A DNA stretch of 64,000 nt from Desulfarculaceae bacterium. Its GTDB lineage: Bacteria; Desulfobacterota; Desulfarculia; Desulfarculales; Desulfarculaceae. The notes under the pieces were generated by a model. The model was not told where the DNA came from. It searched no databases and saw nothing but the letters and a program-made list of their open reading frames with translations. The position numbers were made by a program, and so were the translations under genes. Positions 43,510-53,450 of the stretch are shown piece after piece (the first letter of the stretch is position 1; every line of letters begins with the position of its first letter). The DNA is taken from assembly GCA_020444545.1 (NCBI GenBank), contig JAHLKT010000006.1, positions 1 through 64,000 on the forward strand, written 5' to 3'.

Positions 43510-44468
43510 TGACCTGCCCCCCTTAACCCGGTCCAATTTTTAAGTTAGGATTTTGGGCCGAGAAGGGAAACTTCTAAGCCCCCAGCGCCGCAGGCGATGC
43601 GTAGAGCGTTTGCAGCAGCGGCTGGGGGTTTCCCAGAGAAGGGTCTGTAGGGTAAATCGGCCAGTCCAGGTCCACCCAGCGGCTTGAGCCTAAGATCAAA
43701 GACGATGAAGAGGCCTTGCGTGGTGAGATCGTCAAGCTTGCCAGCAAGTATGGTCGCTATGGTTACCGTCGGATTACGGCACTTTTGCGGCGTGACGGCT
43801 GGCGGGTGAATCACAAGCGGGTGGAGCGCATCTGGCGCCAGGAGGGTTTGAAGGTGCCCCAGAAGCAGCCCAAAGGAGGCAGGCTATGGCTGACTGACGG
43901 CTCCTGTGTGAGACTACCATGTATGGTCTTATGACTTCGTGGCTGATCGCACCCATGATGGCCGCTCCTTGAAGATGCTTACGGTGATCGATGAGTACGA
44001 GCGGGGCAGCTTGGCTATTTTGACCAAGCGCAGGATCAGGTCGGACGACGTGCTCCACTGCCTGGCCGATCTTTATCTGAGGAATCCCCGATTACATCAA
44101 GAGCGACAATGGTCCTGAGTTTACGGCCAAGCAGGTAAGGAACTGGCTGCAACGAGTCGGGGTGAAGACCCTCTTCATCGAGCCCGGCAGCTCCTGGGAG
44201 AACGGCTATATCGAATCTTTCAACGGCAAGTTGAGGGATGAACTCCTGAATCGGGAGATCTTTTACACCCTCAGGGAGGCCCAAGTGCTCATCGATGACT
44301 GGCGGGTGGAGTACAATACCTTCCGGCCCACATGTCCCTGGGCTACCAGCCGCCTGCTCCGGAGGCCATCCTGCCAAAGGGCGGCCGGGCTATCTTCACC
44401 GGCCTTCTTAACCTGAAAAATAAAGAGGGCCTAACTCGAGAAATGGTACATTGATCGGGGGCAGGTCA
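43510..44468 (+). mobile_element. Degenerate IS3-family insertion sequence with matching ends
   Basis: Bounded by perfect 12-base inverted repeats, TGACCTGCCCCC at 43510-43521 and its complement at 44457-44468. Inside is a frameshifted IS3-type transposase. At about 959 bases it is shorter than a complete IS3 element because orfA and part of orfB are lost. No target duplication is visible. The right end stops two bases before the 143-bp direct repeat, so the IS sits inside the former integrase gene. Confidence 0.75.
43595..44440 (+). pseudogene. IS3-family transposase OrfB, frameshifted
   Basis: Pieced together from several frames: QQRLGVSQRRVCRV, then RYGYRRITALLRRDGW and NHKRVERIWRQEGLKVPQKQ (HTH_21 region), a break near 43916, YDFVADRTHDGRSLKMLTVI with the first catalytic Asp, a break near 44090, SDNGPEFTAKQVRNWL with the second Asp, GYIESFNGKLRDELLN with the catalytic Glu, a break near 44330, and LGYQPPAPEAILPKGG. 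Multiple frameshifts make it inactive. Confidence 0.85.
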
Positions 44469-44530
44469 TGCTGCACGAGCTGGGCGCGTATGTTTAGTTG
44501 CTTCCCACGATCTCCCGCTGAAAAAATGAA

Positions 44531-44559
44531 GGGGGGTTAGCCTCTGAGGCCAACCCCCC
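44531..44559 (-). terminator. tRNA-Gly terminator
   Basis: GGGGGGTT-GCCTC / GAGGC-AACCCCCC hairpin followed on the minus strand by TTCATTTTTT, ten bases beyond the tRNA 3' end. The copy at 16215-16243 differs by one base. Confidence 0.75.
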
Positions 44560-44568
44560 GAATAAACT

Positions 44569-46075
<1,507 letters not shown>

Positions 46076-46103
46076 TCCCCATCCGGCACAACGCCTGCTA
46101 TCA

Positions 46104-46134
46104 GGCCGGAGCCCACGCGGCTCCGGCCTTTTTT
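46104..46134 (+). terminator. purA terminator
   Basis: Perfect ten-base stem GGCCGGAGCC / GGCTCCGGCC, five-base loop, then six T, 29 bases after the purA stop. Confidence 0.85.
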
Positions 46135-46171
46135 GCGCCCCCTGGCGGGGCCAATCGCATAACATAGGGGC

Positions 46172-48115
46172 ATGGAACAGTTCCACTGGCAGCGCATCCT
46201 GGAGTTCGTGCGCGGGGTGAGCCCCTTTGACGGCCTGGACCAGGCCACCCTGGAGCGCATGGTTTCGGCCATGGAGGTGGCCTTCTATCCCCGGGGCCAG
46301 GTGATCCTGGAGCGGGGCGGCACTACCCCTGGCTACCTCTATTTCATCCAAAGCGGCTCGGCCCGGGTGAGCCTGCCCGACCCCGAGGCCGAAGGCGGCG
46401 AGCTGTTGGTGGACGAGCGCGGCGAGGGCGACACCTTCGGCGCCCTGTCCATGCTCCAGGGCGGCTCGGCCATGTTCCGGGTGAGCGCCCGGGAAGACCT
46501 GATCTGCTACCAGCTGCCCAAGGATGCTTTTCTGGCCCTGTGCGCCGAGCACCCGGAGATAAAGAGCCGCTACTCCGCCTCCCTGGCCAGGAATCTGCGC
46601 GCGGTGCGCGAGCAGGTGACCTGCGAGCTGCCCGCCGTGGCCGGCCTGGAAGGCCTGAGCCTCAGCGCGGCCCTGGTGCGCTCCACGGTGGGCGAGCTGA
46701 TGAGCGCCCATCCGGTGACTTGCGCGCCCATGATGCCGGTGCGTTCGGCGGCGCGCATCATGACCCAGCGCCAGGTGGGCTCCATCGTGGTGGCCGAGGA
46801 GGGCGGCCATCCCCTGGGCATCCTCACCGACACCGACTTCCGGGTGCGGGTGATGCTCAGGGCCCGCAGCCTGGACGACCCGGTGGCCGAGTTCATGTCC
46901 ACCCCACCCCACACCATCGCGCCGGACGCCTATGCCTTCCAGGCGCTGTTGGCCATGAGCCACCACGGGGTGCACCACCTGGTGGTCACCGAGGACGAGC
47001 GCGTGGTGGGGGTGCTATCCGACCGCGATCTCCAGGCCATGACCGGCTCTTCGCCCGTCGGAGTGGTCAGGGCTATCGACCACGTGGGCTCGGTGGACGA
47101 GCTGGTGCGCCTGCATCCCAGCATCGACCGGGTGGTGGAACTGCTGCTCAAAATGGGCGGCTCGGCCAAGGAGATGCTCCAGATCGTCACCGAGTTCAAC
47201 GACCGGGTCACGGTGAAGCTCATCGAGCTGATCGAGGAGGACATGGACAACCGGGGCCAGGGGCGGCCGCCGGTGCCCTATTGCTGGATGGCCCTGGGCA
47301 GCGAGGGCCGCCGCGAACAGACCCTGCGCACCGACCAGGACAATGCCCTGATCTTCGCCAACGTGCCCGAAAGCAGCGCCACCCGGGTCAAGGCCTGGTT
47401 CCTGGGCTTCGCCGAGCGGGTGGTGGAGGGCCTGGTGCGCTGCGGCTTCCCGCGCTGCACCGGCGGGGTGATGGCCTCCAACCCGGACTGGTGTCAGAGC
47501 GAGACCGGCTGGCGCAACACCTTCCTGCGCTGGGTGCAAGACCCCAAGCCCGCCACCCTGCGCCTGGGCAGCATCTTTTTCGACTTCCGTGAGATATACG
47601 CGGAGGCCGACTATTTGGAGGCCCTGGGCCTGGCCTTGCGCGAGGCCATCGAGGTGAACCGTCTGTTCCTCAGGCACATGGCGGCCAACTCCCTGTACAA
47701 CCGCCCGCCCCTGGGGTTCCTTAGGCAGTTCGTGGTGGAGAAAAGCGGCGAGCACGCCAACCAACTCAATCTGAAGCTTTCGGGCCTCACGCCCATCGTG
47801 GACGGGGCACGGGTCATGGCCCTGGATCTGGGCATCACCTCCACCAACACCCTGGAGCGCCTGGCGGCCATAGAGGCGCGGGGCATCATCAAACCCGAGC
47901 TGGCCGCGGACCTGAAAGAGGCCTTCAGCTTTATTACGCTGCTGCGCATCAGCCGGCACCTGGAGGCGCGGGCCGCCGGGAAGACCCCGGACAACTTCGT
48001 GGACCCGGAGAGCCTGACCAACTTCCAGCGCAAGATGCTCAAAGAGGCCTTCAAGGTGGTGAGCGAGTTGCAGAGCCTGTTGGAGCAGCGCTATCAAACG
48101 AGGCTTATCACCTAG
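46172..48115 (+). CDS. cNMP-binding/CBS/DUF294 nucleotidyltransferase-like protein
   Basis: A 647-residue soluble multi-domain protein: cyclic-nucleotide-binding domain about 17-135 (FGALSMLQGG is the cradle), two CBS repeats about 168-285, then DUF294 with the polymerase-beta-like GSEGRREQTLRTDQDNALIF motif (about 371-390) and the C-terminal DUF294_C helical domain. The G-S-x9-D-x-D pattern suggests an active nucleotidyltransferase resembling GlnD/GlnE. CBS domains normally sense adenine nucleotides. Its target is unknown. Downstream are a small membrane protein and a DnaQ-like exonuclease, a neighbourhood often seen for this family. Confidence 0.92.
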   Translation: MEQFHWQRILEFVRGVSPFDGLDQATLERMVSAMEVAFYPRGQVILERGGTTPGYLYFIQSGSARVSLPDPEAEGGELLVDERGEGDTFGALSMLQGGSAMFRVSAREDLICYQLPKDAFLALCAEHPEIKSRYSASLARNLRAVREQVTCELPAVAGLEGLSLSAALVRSTVGELMSAHPVTCAPMMPVRSAARIMTQRQVGSIVVAEEGGHPLGILTDTDFRVRVMLRARSLDDPVAEFMSTPPHTIAPDAYAFQALLAMSHHGVHHLVVTEDERVVGVLSDRDLQAMTGSSPVGVVRAIDHVGSVDELVRLHPSIDRVVELLLKMGGSAKEMLQIVTEFNDRVTVKLIELIEEDMDNRGQGRPPVPYCWMALGSEGRREQTLRTDQDNALIFANVPESSATRVKAWFLGFAERVVEGLVRCGFPRCTGGVMASNPDWCQSETGWRNTFLRWVQDPKPATLRLGSIFFDFREIYAEADYLEALGLALREAIEVNRLFLRHMAANSLYNRPPLGFLRQFVVEKSGEHANQLNLKLSGLTPIVDGARVMALDLGITSTNTLERLAAIEARGIIKPELAADLKEAFSFITLLRISRHLEARAAGKTPDNFVDPESLTNFQRKMLKEAFKVVSELQSLLEQRYQTRLIT

Positions 48116-48214
48116 GGGTTTTGAGTTGATCGTCAGCAGCCCCCTTAATCTCGCGGCGCATGATGCGCTATGCTGATATGCAGCCAATGACGACCTATAC
48201 AAGGAGCACCCGCC

Positions 48215-48421
48215 ATGACCGCCGACTATCTGGAGCCCCGAGAGCCCCGCGCCGGCAGCGCCAGCTTTCTGCTGATCCTGCTGGCCATCATCCTGCCGCC
48301 CCTGGCCGTGGCCCTGTCCTCCGGCCTGGGCGGCCGCTTCTGGCTAAACATCCTGCTCACCCTTCTGGGCTACATCCCCGGCCTGGTGCACGCCATCTGG
48401 GTGGTGGCCAAGACCGCCTAG
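48215..48421 (+). CDS. YqaE/Pmp3-family small membrane protein
   Basis: A 68-residue protein with two hydrophobic helices (about 18-36 and 41-64). ILPPLAVALSSGLGGRFWLN and LLTLLGYIPGLVHAIWVV match the Pmp3/UPF0057 pattern (IlPPl-v-l--G------ll-t-lGyiPGiihA-y), a stress-linked membrane family in bacteria, fungi and plants. AAGGAG lies before ATG 48215. Role here unknown. Confidence 0.85.
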   Translation: MTADYLEPREPRAGSASFLLILLAIILPPLAVALSSGLGGRFWLNILLTLLGYIPGLVHAIWVVAKTA

Positions 48422-48452
48422 GAAACCGGAACCTGCCCGTGGAGACCCGTCC

Positions 48453-49172
48453 TTGAGCCTGGTCAAGGCCCGGCTGGGGAACCTGCTGGCCCGGCAGCGC
48501 GCCCGGAGCCGCGGCTTGCACCCGCACGCCCAGGCCAACCTGGAGGCGCTGGAGGGGCTGGACCCCAGCACGCCGCTGGACCAGTGCCGCTTCGTGGTGC
48601 TGGACCTGGAGACCACGGGCATGGACCCGGAGCAGGACCGGGTGGTGAGCGTGGGCTCGCTGCGCATCGCGCAGGGCAGGGCGCTGTTGGGCGAGAGCTT
48701 TGCCGAGTTGGTGAACCCGGGGCGGGACATCCCGGCCGAGGCCATCAAGGTGCACGGCATCACCCCGGACAAGATCGCCCACGCGCGCCACGGGGCCGAG
48801 GTGTTCGAGGACTGGCTGGGATTTTTGGGCCGCGACATCCTGGTGGCCCATTACGCCCGCTTTGACCTGCACTTCATCAACCACGTGATGCGTGAGCGCT
48901 ACGGCTTTCCCTTGCAGAACCTGATCATCGACACGGTGCTCATGTGCCAGGCCATCGTGTTGCCCGGCGATCCCTACGGCATTGCCCGCCACCAGAAGGC
49001 CTGCCGTTTGGAGTCCTTGGCCGCGCGCTTCGGCATCCCCACCCCGGAGCGCCACACCGCCCTGGGCGACGCCTTGATAACCGCCATGGTCTTTCAGCGG
49101 ATGCTGGCCCGGTTGTCCGTGGTGGGACCGGGGCGGCTAAAGGATTTGATGCGGGTGGCGCAGTTGAAGTAG
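48453..49172 (+). CDS. DnaQ-like 3'-5' exonuclease
   Basis: A 239-residue DEDDh exonuclease. Exo I is VVLDLETTGMDPEQDRVVSV, Exo II VAHYARFDLHFINHVM and Exo III HTALGDALITA, giving the D-E-D-H-D metal/catalytic set. It resembles the epsilon proofreading subunit and the exonuclease that commonly neighbours DUF294 proteins. Start TTG 48453 has GGAG eight bases upstream. A single-domain enzyme, not fused to a polymerase. Confidence 0.9.
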   Translation: MSLVKARLGNLLARQRARSRGLHPHAQANLEALEGLDPSTPLDQCRFVVLDLETTGMDPEQDRVVSVGSLRIAQGRALLGESFAELVNPGRDIPAEAIKVHGITPDKIAHARHGAEVFEDWLGFLGRDILVAHYARFDLHFINHVMRERYGFPLQNLIIDTVLMCQAIVLPGDPYGIARHQKACRLESLAARFGIPTPERHTALGDALITAMVFQRMLARLSVVGPGRLKDLMRVAQLK

Positions 49173-49225
49173 GGGGTTTACGCGGCGAGGCCGCTTGGTA
49201 TAGCCTTGCCGCAAAGGGGTGCACA

Positions 49226-49639
49226 TTGCGGGAATCGCACACGCTCATAGCGGCCTGGGTGGGCCGCCGCCTCAAGCAGCTCCGGGGTGAACGGACCCAA
49301 AAGGAGTTCGCGGACCAGCTCGGCCTGAGCCAGGCCCAGTACAACCGCTACGAGACCGGCAAGCGCCTGGCCCACGACAAGGTGCTGGCCGGGGTGGCGG
49401 GCATCTGCGGCCTGAGCCCGGAGCAGGTGATCTGGGGCGACGAGCTGCCCGCCGGGGCCCAGCCCCAGGCCGAGGCCGCCCGCGACGTGGCCGAGCTGAT
49501 CGCCCTGCTGGACGACGAGGCCCGCGAAGACCTCTTCGTCTTCCTGAAAAACAAGACCGAGGACCTGGCCCGCAAGCGGCGCTCCGAAGCCCGCCACGCC
49601 CTGCGCGTTCTGCAGGGGCTTCAGAAGAAGGCCATCTAA
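49226..49639 (+). CDS. XRE-family helix-turn-helix protein
   Basis: A 137-residue protein starting at TTG 49226 (AAAGGGG six bases upstream). The N-terminal domain is a canonical XRE repressor fold: RLKQLRGERTQKEFADQLGL then SQAQYNRYETGKRLAHDKVL. The C-terminal half is charged and helical (RDVAELIALLDDEAREDLFV) and may be a coiled coil for dimerisation. It could be annotated with an earlier start because the frame is open into the exonuclease gene, but that part has no conserved character. Confidence 0.82.
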   Translation: MRESHTLIAAWVGRRLKQLRGERTQKEFADQLGLSQAQYNRYETGKRLAHDKVLAGVAGICGLSPEQVIWGDELPAGAQPQAEAARDVAELIALLDDEAREDLFVFLKNKTEDLARKRRSEARHALRVLQGLQKKAI

Positions 49640-49854
49640 CAATACCGGCCGGCTTCGCCAGACGCCGGCATACTGCGTTGCTGGCATCGCTCCAGCCTCG
49701 CCGTAGTTTCAGCTACGCCTCCGGCTGTCGCTCGCCAGACGCCTTGCCTGCCGCCGCCTGGCTGTGCCGGTGACCTGCCTAGTCTGGTTATTCCAAACCA
49801 CAAATTAATCTGATCGAAAAAAGATGAGTTTCGCGTAAAAAGACTGCGCAGGAC
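49640..49854. other. Convergent spacer with imperfect repeats
   Basis: GC-rich stretch with a CCGGC...GCCGG hairpin (about 49649-49668) and a TCGCCAGACGCC word present twice (near 49656 and 49732). It may be a decayed dispersed repeat. No gene visible. Confidence 0.35.
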
Positions 49855-50313
49855 TTATACGGGGAAGTCCACCTTTATCTTGTACATCTCCTTGGCGGGC
49901 ATGGAGCATATCTTGTCCACGCCCGTGTCCTTGGCGATCCGGGCCAGGTTGGCCTCGATGTCCTCCATGGACTCGGCGATGAAGGTAAACCACACGTTGT
50001 AGTCGTGGCCCCGGCGGTAATTGTGGGTCACCCCGTGGTAGGCGTTCACCGTGGCCACGAAGGCCTCGAACTTGTCCTCCGGCACCTGGGCGGCGCACAG
50101 GGTGGAAGCAAAGCCCAGGGCGGTGGAGGTGAAGTTGCCTCCAATGCGCCGGATGACCCCGCTTTCTTTCAGGGCGGCCAGGCGCTCCAGCACCTCGTCC
50201 TCGCTCAGGCCCAGCTCCTGGCCCAGCTTGGCAAAGGGGCGCTCATCAATGGGCAGGCGCGACTGCACCGCCCGCAGGATGGCCTTGTCCGTGTCGTCCA
50301 GGTGATGGCTCAT
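49855..50313 (-). CDS. Siroheme decarboxylase subunit (AhbA/AhbB family)
   Basis: A 152-residue Lrp/AsnC-like protein of the siroheme decarboxylase family, which removes two acetate carboxyl groups from siroheme to give 12,18-didecarboxysiroheme. N-terminal helix-turn-helix fold with LGLSEDEVLERLAALKESG, VIRRIGGNFTSTALGFAS, and HNYRRGHDYNVWFT, whose His/Arg/Tyr positions are typical of AhbA/B and not of amino-acid-sensing Lrp proteins. ATG 50313 chosen over upstream codons because conservation begins there. I cannot tell A from B with certainty (B-like by eye). Last gene of a five-gene operon led by the radical SAM enzyme. Confidence 0.88.
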   Translation of the reverse strand: MSHHLDDTDKAILRAVQSRLPIDERPFAKLGQELGLSEDEVLERLAALKESGVIRRIGGNFTSTALGFASTLCAAQVPEDKFEAFVATVNAYHGVTHNYRRGHDYNVWFTFIAESMEDIEANLARIAKDTGVDKICSMPAKEMYKIKVDFPV

Positions 50314-50320
50314 GTTTGGG

Positions 50321-50701
50321 TCACTTCCCCAGGGGAATGCTGGCCGTGCCGGTCCAGTGCAATACAAAGGGCCGCTTGGCGTCGGAGAATTGCCTGACCA
50401 GGGACACCAGCTCCTTGGTCAGGTCGCGGTCCGCGGCCACCAGGTAGGAGAAGTTGTCCTGGCGCTTGATTCCGCCAAGGTCCCTCACCGCGCCTTGGGT
50501 GGGGCCCCATTCGGTGTAGCCGCCAGCCAGCGTTACCAAACCCTTGCGGAAGCCGGCCATGTATTCCAGGGGGCTCATGCCCGGCCCGGGCTTGGGCGCC
50601 ACCACCACGAAATGGATGTGCGCGGTCTGGGCCAGGGCCGGGGCGGCCAGGCCGATGACCAGGGCCAGGGCCACCAGGACGAGGGCGATCTTGCGCGGCA
50701 T
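50321..50701 (-). CDS. Exported protein of unknown function in the Ahb operon
   Basis: A 126-residue protein with a clear signal peptide (MPRKIALVLVALALVIGLAA, cleavage after ALA). The mature part contains HIHFVVVAPKPGPGMSPLEY, a GYTEWGPTQGAVRDLGG segment and FVLHWTGTAS. I do not recognise the family. GGAGG precedes ATG 50701. It sits seven bases before the siroheme decarboxylase gene, so it is co-transcribed with heme synthesis genes; a link to heme or cytochrome handling outside the cytoplasm is only positional. Confidence 0.65.
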   Translation of the reverse strand: MPRKIALVLVALALVIGLAAPALAQTAHIHFVVVAPKPGPGMSPLEYMAGFRKGLVTLAGGYTEWGPTQGAVRDLGGIKRQDNFSYLVAADRDLTKELVSLVRQFSDAKRPFVLHWTGTASIPLGK

Positions 50702-50727
50702 GTTCCTTTGCCTCCCGTATTGGCCGG

Positions 50728-51000
50728 TCAGGGCCGGCAGACCTTGCAGGGCACGTAACCCGCCCGGATGGCTTGTTCCCGGCTGTTGAAGCGGGCCGTG
50801 CATCTCTTGCAATTATAATAGCGGCACTCGGGCCGGTGGAACTTATGCGAGCGCAGGTTGCCGTGGTACACCACGCTCGGCGCGGCTTGCCCGGCAGCCG
50901 TTTTGTCCGGCGGCGGGGCCGGGCGCTCGCCTTGGGCCCCGGCAACACCGGCCCAGAGCATGACCAGGAGCAGGGCGATCAGGGCGCGCCGGAGCCGCAT
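50728..51000 (-). CDS. Exported Cys-rich metal-binding mini-protein (Ada-like), copy 1
   Basis: A 90-residue protein with a signal peptide (about 1-22, cut near AGA). The mature end holds H-x3-C at HRPEC, RYYNCKRCTARF and AGYVPCKVC, a pattern like the zinc-binding N-domain of Ada. It is a tandem paralogue of the next gene (51011-51319). Being exported, it cannot be a DNA-repair domain; metal or heme-precursor binding in the periplasm is possible. Function unknown. Confidence 0.7.
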   Translation of the reverse strand: MRLRRALIALLLVMLWAGVAGAQGERPAPPPDKTAAGQAAPSVVYHGNLRSHKFHRPECRYYNCKRCTARFNSREQAIRAGYVPCKVCRP

Positions 51001-51010
51001 GATTCTCTCC

Positions 51011-51319
51011 CTAAGGCTTGCACACCTTGCAGGGCTTGTAGCCCGCGTCCAGGGCCTCCTGGCGCTCAGCGAACACGGCCGTACAGTCCGGGCTGTCGTA
51101 GTAGCGGCAGCCGGGCTGGTGGAAGGACTTGGACTTCACGTTGCCCTTGAGCGCGCCTTCCGGGGCCGGGGCGGCCTCCTGGGCGGGCGCGGCCTCGGCC
51201 TCGGCTTGGGGCTGGGGCGCGGGTTCCTCCGCGGGGGCGCTCTTGGTGCGCATCAGGGCCGGGGGGCCCAGGACCAGACTGAGACCGACCGCCCACAGCC
51301 AACCGTTCTTGCTTGCCAT
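51011..51319 (-). CDS. Exported Cys-rich metal-binding mini-protein (Ada-like), copy 2
   Basis: A 102-residue paralogue of the adjacent gene. N-terminal membrane segment about 7-20 (GWLWAVGLSLVLG), a Pro/Ala/Glu-rich linker (about 27-54), then the same domain: KSFHQPGCRYYDSPDC, EALDAGYKPCKVCKP. One Cys of the first copy (the NCKRC pair) is replaced, so metal ligation may differ. Start ATG 51319 lies two bases after the ahbD stop. Confidence 0.7.
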   Translation of the reverse strand: MASKNGWLWAVGLSLVLGPPALMRTKSAPAEEPAPQPQAEAEAAPAQEAAPAPEGALKGNVKSKSFHQPGCRYYDSPDCTAVFAERQEALDAGYKPCKVCKP

Positions 51320-51321
51320 GC

Positions 51322-52443
51322 TTAACTCCCTTGCTGTTGCGCGCGTGGTGGCTGATACAAGCACAGCGGCTCTTCGGCCAAATGGTCGCCGCTCACCTCA
51401 TAGGCTCGGGCCCGGCAGCCGCCGCATACCCTGCGGTATTCGCACAGGCCGCACTTTCCCTTGAGCAGGTCCGGGTCGCGCAGTTCCTTGAATAGTTGGG
51501 CCTCGCGCCAGATGGCGCTGAAAGGCTTTTGGCGTATGTTGCCCGCGCTCAGCTCCAGATAGCCGCAGGGCTGCACCTCGCCCACGTGGGAGACGAAGGC
51601 GAAGCCCTGGCCGCCCAGGCAGCCCTTGGTCACCGCGTCCAGGCCGTGGGTCTCGAAGCTCAGCTTCTCTCCGGTCTCCTTGGCCCGCTGACGGATGATG
51701 CGGAAATAGTGGGGCGCGCAGGTGGCCTTGAGCTCCAGGGGCACCTGGCCCCGCTTGTCGCAGAACCAGTTGAGCACGTCCTCGTACTCCTGGGCGCTGA
51801 TGATCTCTTCGGTGAGCGCCCGGCCCCGGCCGGTGGGCACCAGCAGAAAAATGTGGTGGGCCACCGCGCCCAGATCCACCGCGCTCTCCTGGATCGCCTC
51901 CACCTGGGGCAGGTTGCCCCGGGTGACGGTGGTGTTCATCTGGAACTCAAGGCCCGCCGCCGTGGCCGCTTTCATGCCTTCCAGGGAGCCCTGGTAAGCT
52001 CCGGCCTGGCCGCGAAACTGGTCGTGACTGGCCGCGTCCGGGCCGTCGATGGAGATGCTCAGGCGCTTGATGCCCGCCTCCTTCAGCTCGCGGGCCTTCT
52101 CCGGGGTGAGCAGGGTGCCGTTGGTTCCCATGACCATGCGCAGGCCCAGCTCGTGGCCATAGCGGGCCAGGTGCAGGATGTCCTCGCGCAACAGGGGCTC
52201 GCCCCCGGTCATGATCACGATGGGCTTGCCCATGGAGGCCAGGTCGTCCAGAAAGGCCTCGCCCTCGGCGGTGGTCAGCTCGTCGGGATAAAACTCGTTC
52301 TCGGCCCCGGCCCGGCAGTGCAGGCAGGAGAGGTTGCAGCGACGGGTGGTCTCCCAGGCCACCAGCCTGAGGGCCGGGGTGCCGTCGGCATAGGCGCCGG
52401 GCGGGGGGCCGCCGGGGTGGCCTTTGGCATGAGGATGGGGCAT
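51322..52443 (-). CDS. ahbD: Radical SAM heme synthesis enzyme, AhbD-like
   Basis: A 373-residue radical SAM protein with SPASM/twitch C-terminus. TRRCNLSCLHCRA carries the CxxxCxxC cluster motif; MTGGEPLLR is the SAM-binding strand; the C-terminal cysteines in CLGGQGFAFVSHVGEVQPCG and CGLCEYRRVCGGCRARAYE bind an auxiliary cluster. The last block with AEEPLCLY fits AhbD, which oxidatively decarboxylates Fe-coproporphyrin III to heme b; AhbC is a close relative and cannot be fully excluded. CAGGAG precedes ATG 52443. First gene of the operon; it implies the siroheme route to heme. Confidence 0.87.
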   Translation of the reverse strand: MPHPHAKGHPGGPPPGAYADGTPALRLVAWETTRRCNLSCLHCRAGAENEFYPDELTTAEGEAFLDDLASMGKPIVIMTGGEPLLREDILHLARYGHELGLRMVMGTNGTLLTPEKARELKEAGIKRLSISIDGPDAASHDQFRGQAGAYQGSLEGMKAATAAGLEFQMNTTVTRGNLPQVEAIQESAVDLGAVAHHIFLLVPTGRGRALTEEIISAQEYEDVLNWFCDKRGQVPLELKATCAPHYFRIIRQRAKETGEKLSFETHGLDAVTKGCLGGQGFAFVSHVGEVQPCGYLELSAGNIRQKPFSAIWREAQLFKELRDPDLLKGKCGLCEYRRVCGGCRARAYEVSGDHLAEEPLCLYQPPRAQQQGS

Positions 52444-52557
52444 GAGCGCTCCTGATGGGTGTGCGGGTTGCCCCAAGTGTAAAGCGAGCCTGGCCTGGGC
52501 GCAAGGATTCAGGGAGGCGCTTGCCCCACTAAACACTGGTGAATTGCGCTGAAGCCC

Positions 52558-53211
52558 CTAGAACAGGCCCAGCAGCTCCGAGGGGTGGGCTGCCGTGAAT
52601 TCCGGGCGCAGGCCGCGGCAGCGCCCGGCATCGCCGTAGCCGTAGGAGGCCCAGCAGGCGTGAGCCCCAACCGCGCGGGCGAACTCCAGGTCGATGTGGG
52701 TGTCGCCCACCATGATCGCTCTATGGCCCTCGTTCCGGCCGAAGCGGGGGTGGATCAGCTCTTGATACAGCCGGGGGTCGGGCTTGTTGGGGCCTTCATT
52801 GGTGTAGCCGTAGATCTCCTGCACCGTGTGGCTCAGGCCGAAGGACTCCAGGAGCACCCAGGTGTTCTCGGCCTTGCGCGCGCTGACGATCACCGTGGCC
52901 ACGCCTCGCTCGGCCAGGCCGGAGAGAAAGCCGGCCGCGCCGGCGAACAGGCGCATGCGGCCCATGCCCTCGGCCAGGAAGATGTCGCGGTAAGTCTGGG
53001 CCCAGTCCTGGCCCTCGGCGGGGGTGCCGTGGCCGCGCAGGAGCATGAGCGCCTCGGGCAGGGGGATGCCGATGGTGGCCCGGATGGCGGCTTCGGTGGG
53101 CGGCTGTTCGCCCCGGGAGCGAAAGGTGCCCTGGATGCAATGCACCACCGAGCCGGCCGAATCGGCCAGGGTGCCGTCGAAATCGAGCATGGCCAGGTCA
53201 TAGGTAGGCAT
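52558..53211 (-). CDS. HAD-superfamily hydrolase (phosphoglycolate phosphatase-like)
   Basis: A 217-residue HAD phosphatase with a helical cap. Motif I MLDFDGTLADS carries the nucleophilic Asp and acid/base Asp; motif II VIVSARK has Ser where Thr/Ser is expected; motif III is the Lys in NKPDPRLYQEL; motif IV MVGDTHIDLEFARA. Substrate could be phosphoglycolate or another small phosphate ester. ATG 53211 is where conserved sequence begins; an open extension upstream is unconserved. Confidence 0.88.
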   Translation of the reverse strand: MPTYDLAMLDFDGTLADSAGSVVHCIQGTFRSRGEQPPTEAAIRATIGIPLPEALMLLRGHGTPAEGQDWAQTYRDIFLAEGMGRMRLFAGAAGFLSGLAERGVATVIVSARKAENTWVLLESFGLSHTVQEIYGYTNEGPNKPDPRLYQELIHPRFGRNEGHRAIMVGDTHIDLEFARAVGAHACWASYGYGDAGRCRGLRPEFTAAHPSELLGLF

Positions 53212-53450
53212 TGCTGCGCTCCGGCGACGAGAAGGTGGGTGGGGCAGGGCGACCCGCGCTTGTTTGCTAAGTCTAAATGCGGGTGGGCCGGGGCGCAAGA
53301 CGGAGGCGGGACAGCTGCCTAAGCACGCGCTCGGAATCGGGGGCCAATGTTCAGTTTGGCGGCATTCGGCGGACGCATATAAGATTTTCACTGTAATGAT
53401 AGGTAGTTGTCAAGGTCGGTTAACTCCGGTTGAACAGGGTTAATTATTGC

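Noticed and set aside
43291-43536. 81-codon minus-strand gene before the IS3 remnant
   Set aside because: No family resemblance and it runs across the IS boundary at 43510, so it cannot be an original gene.
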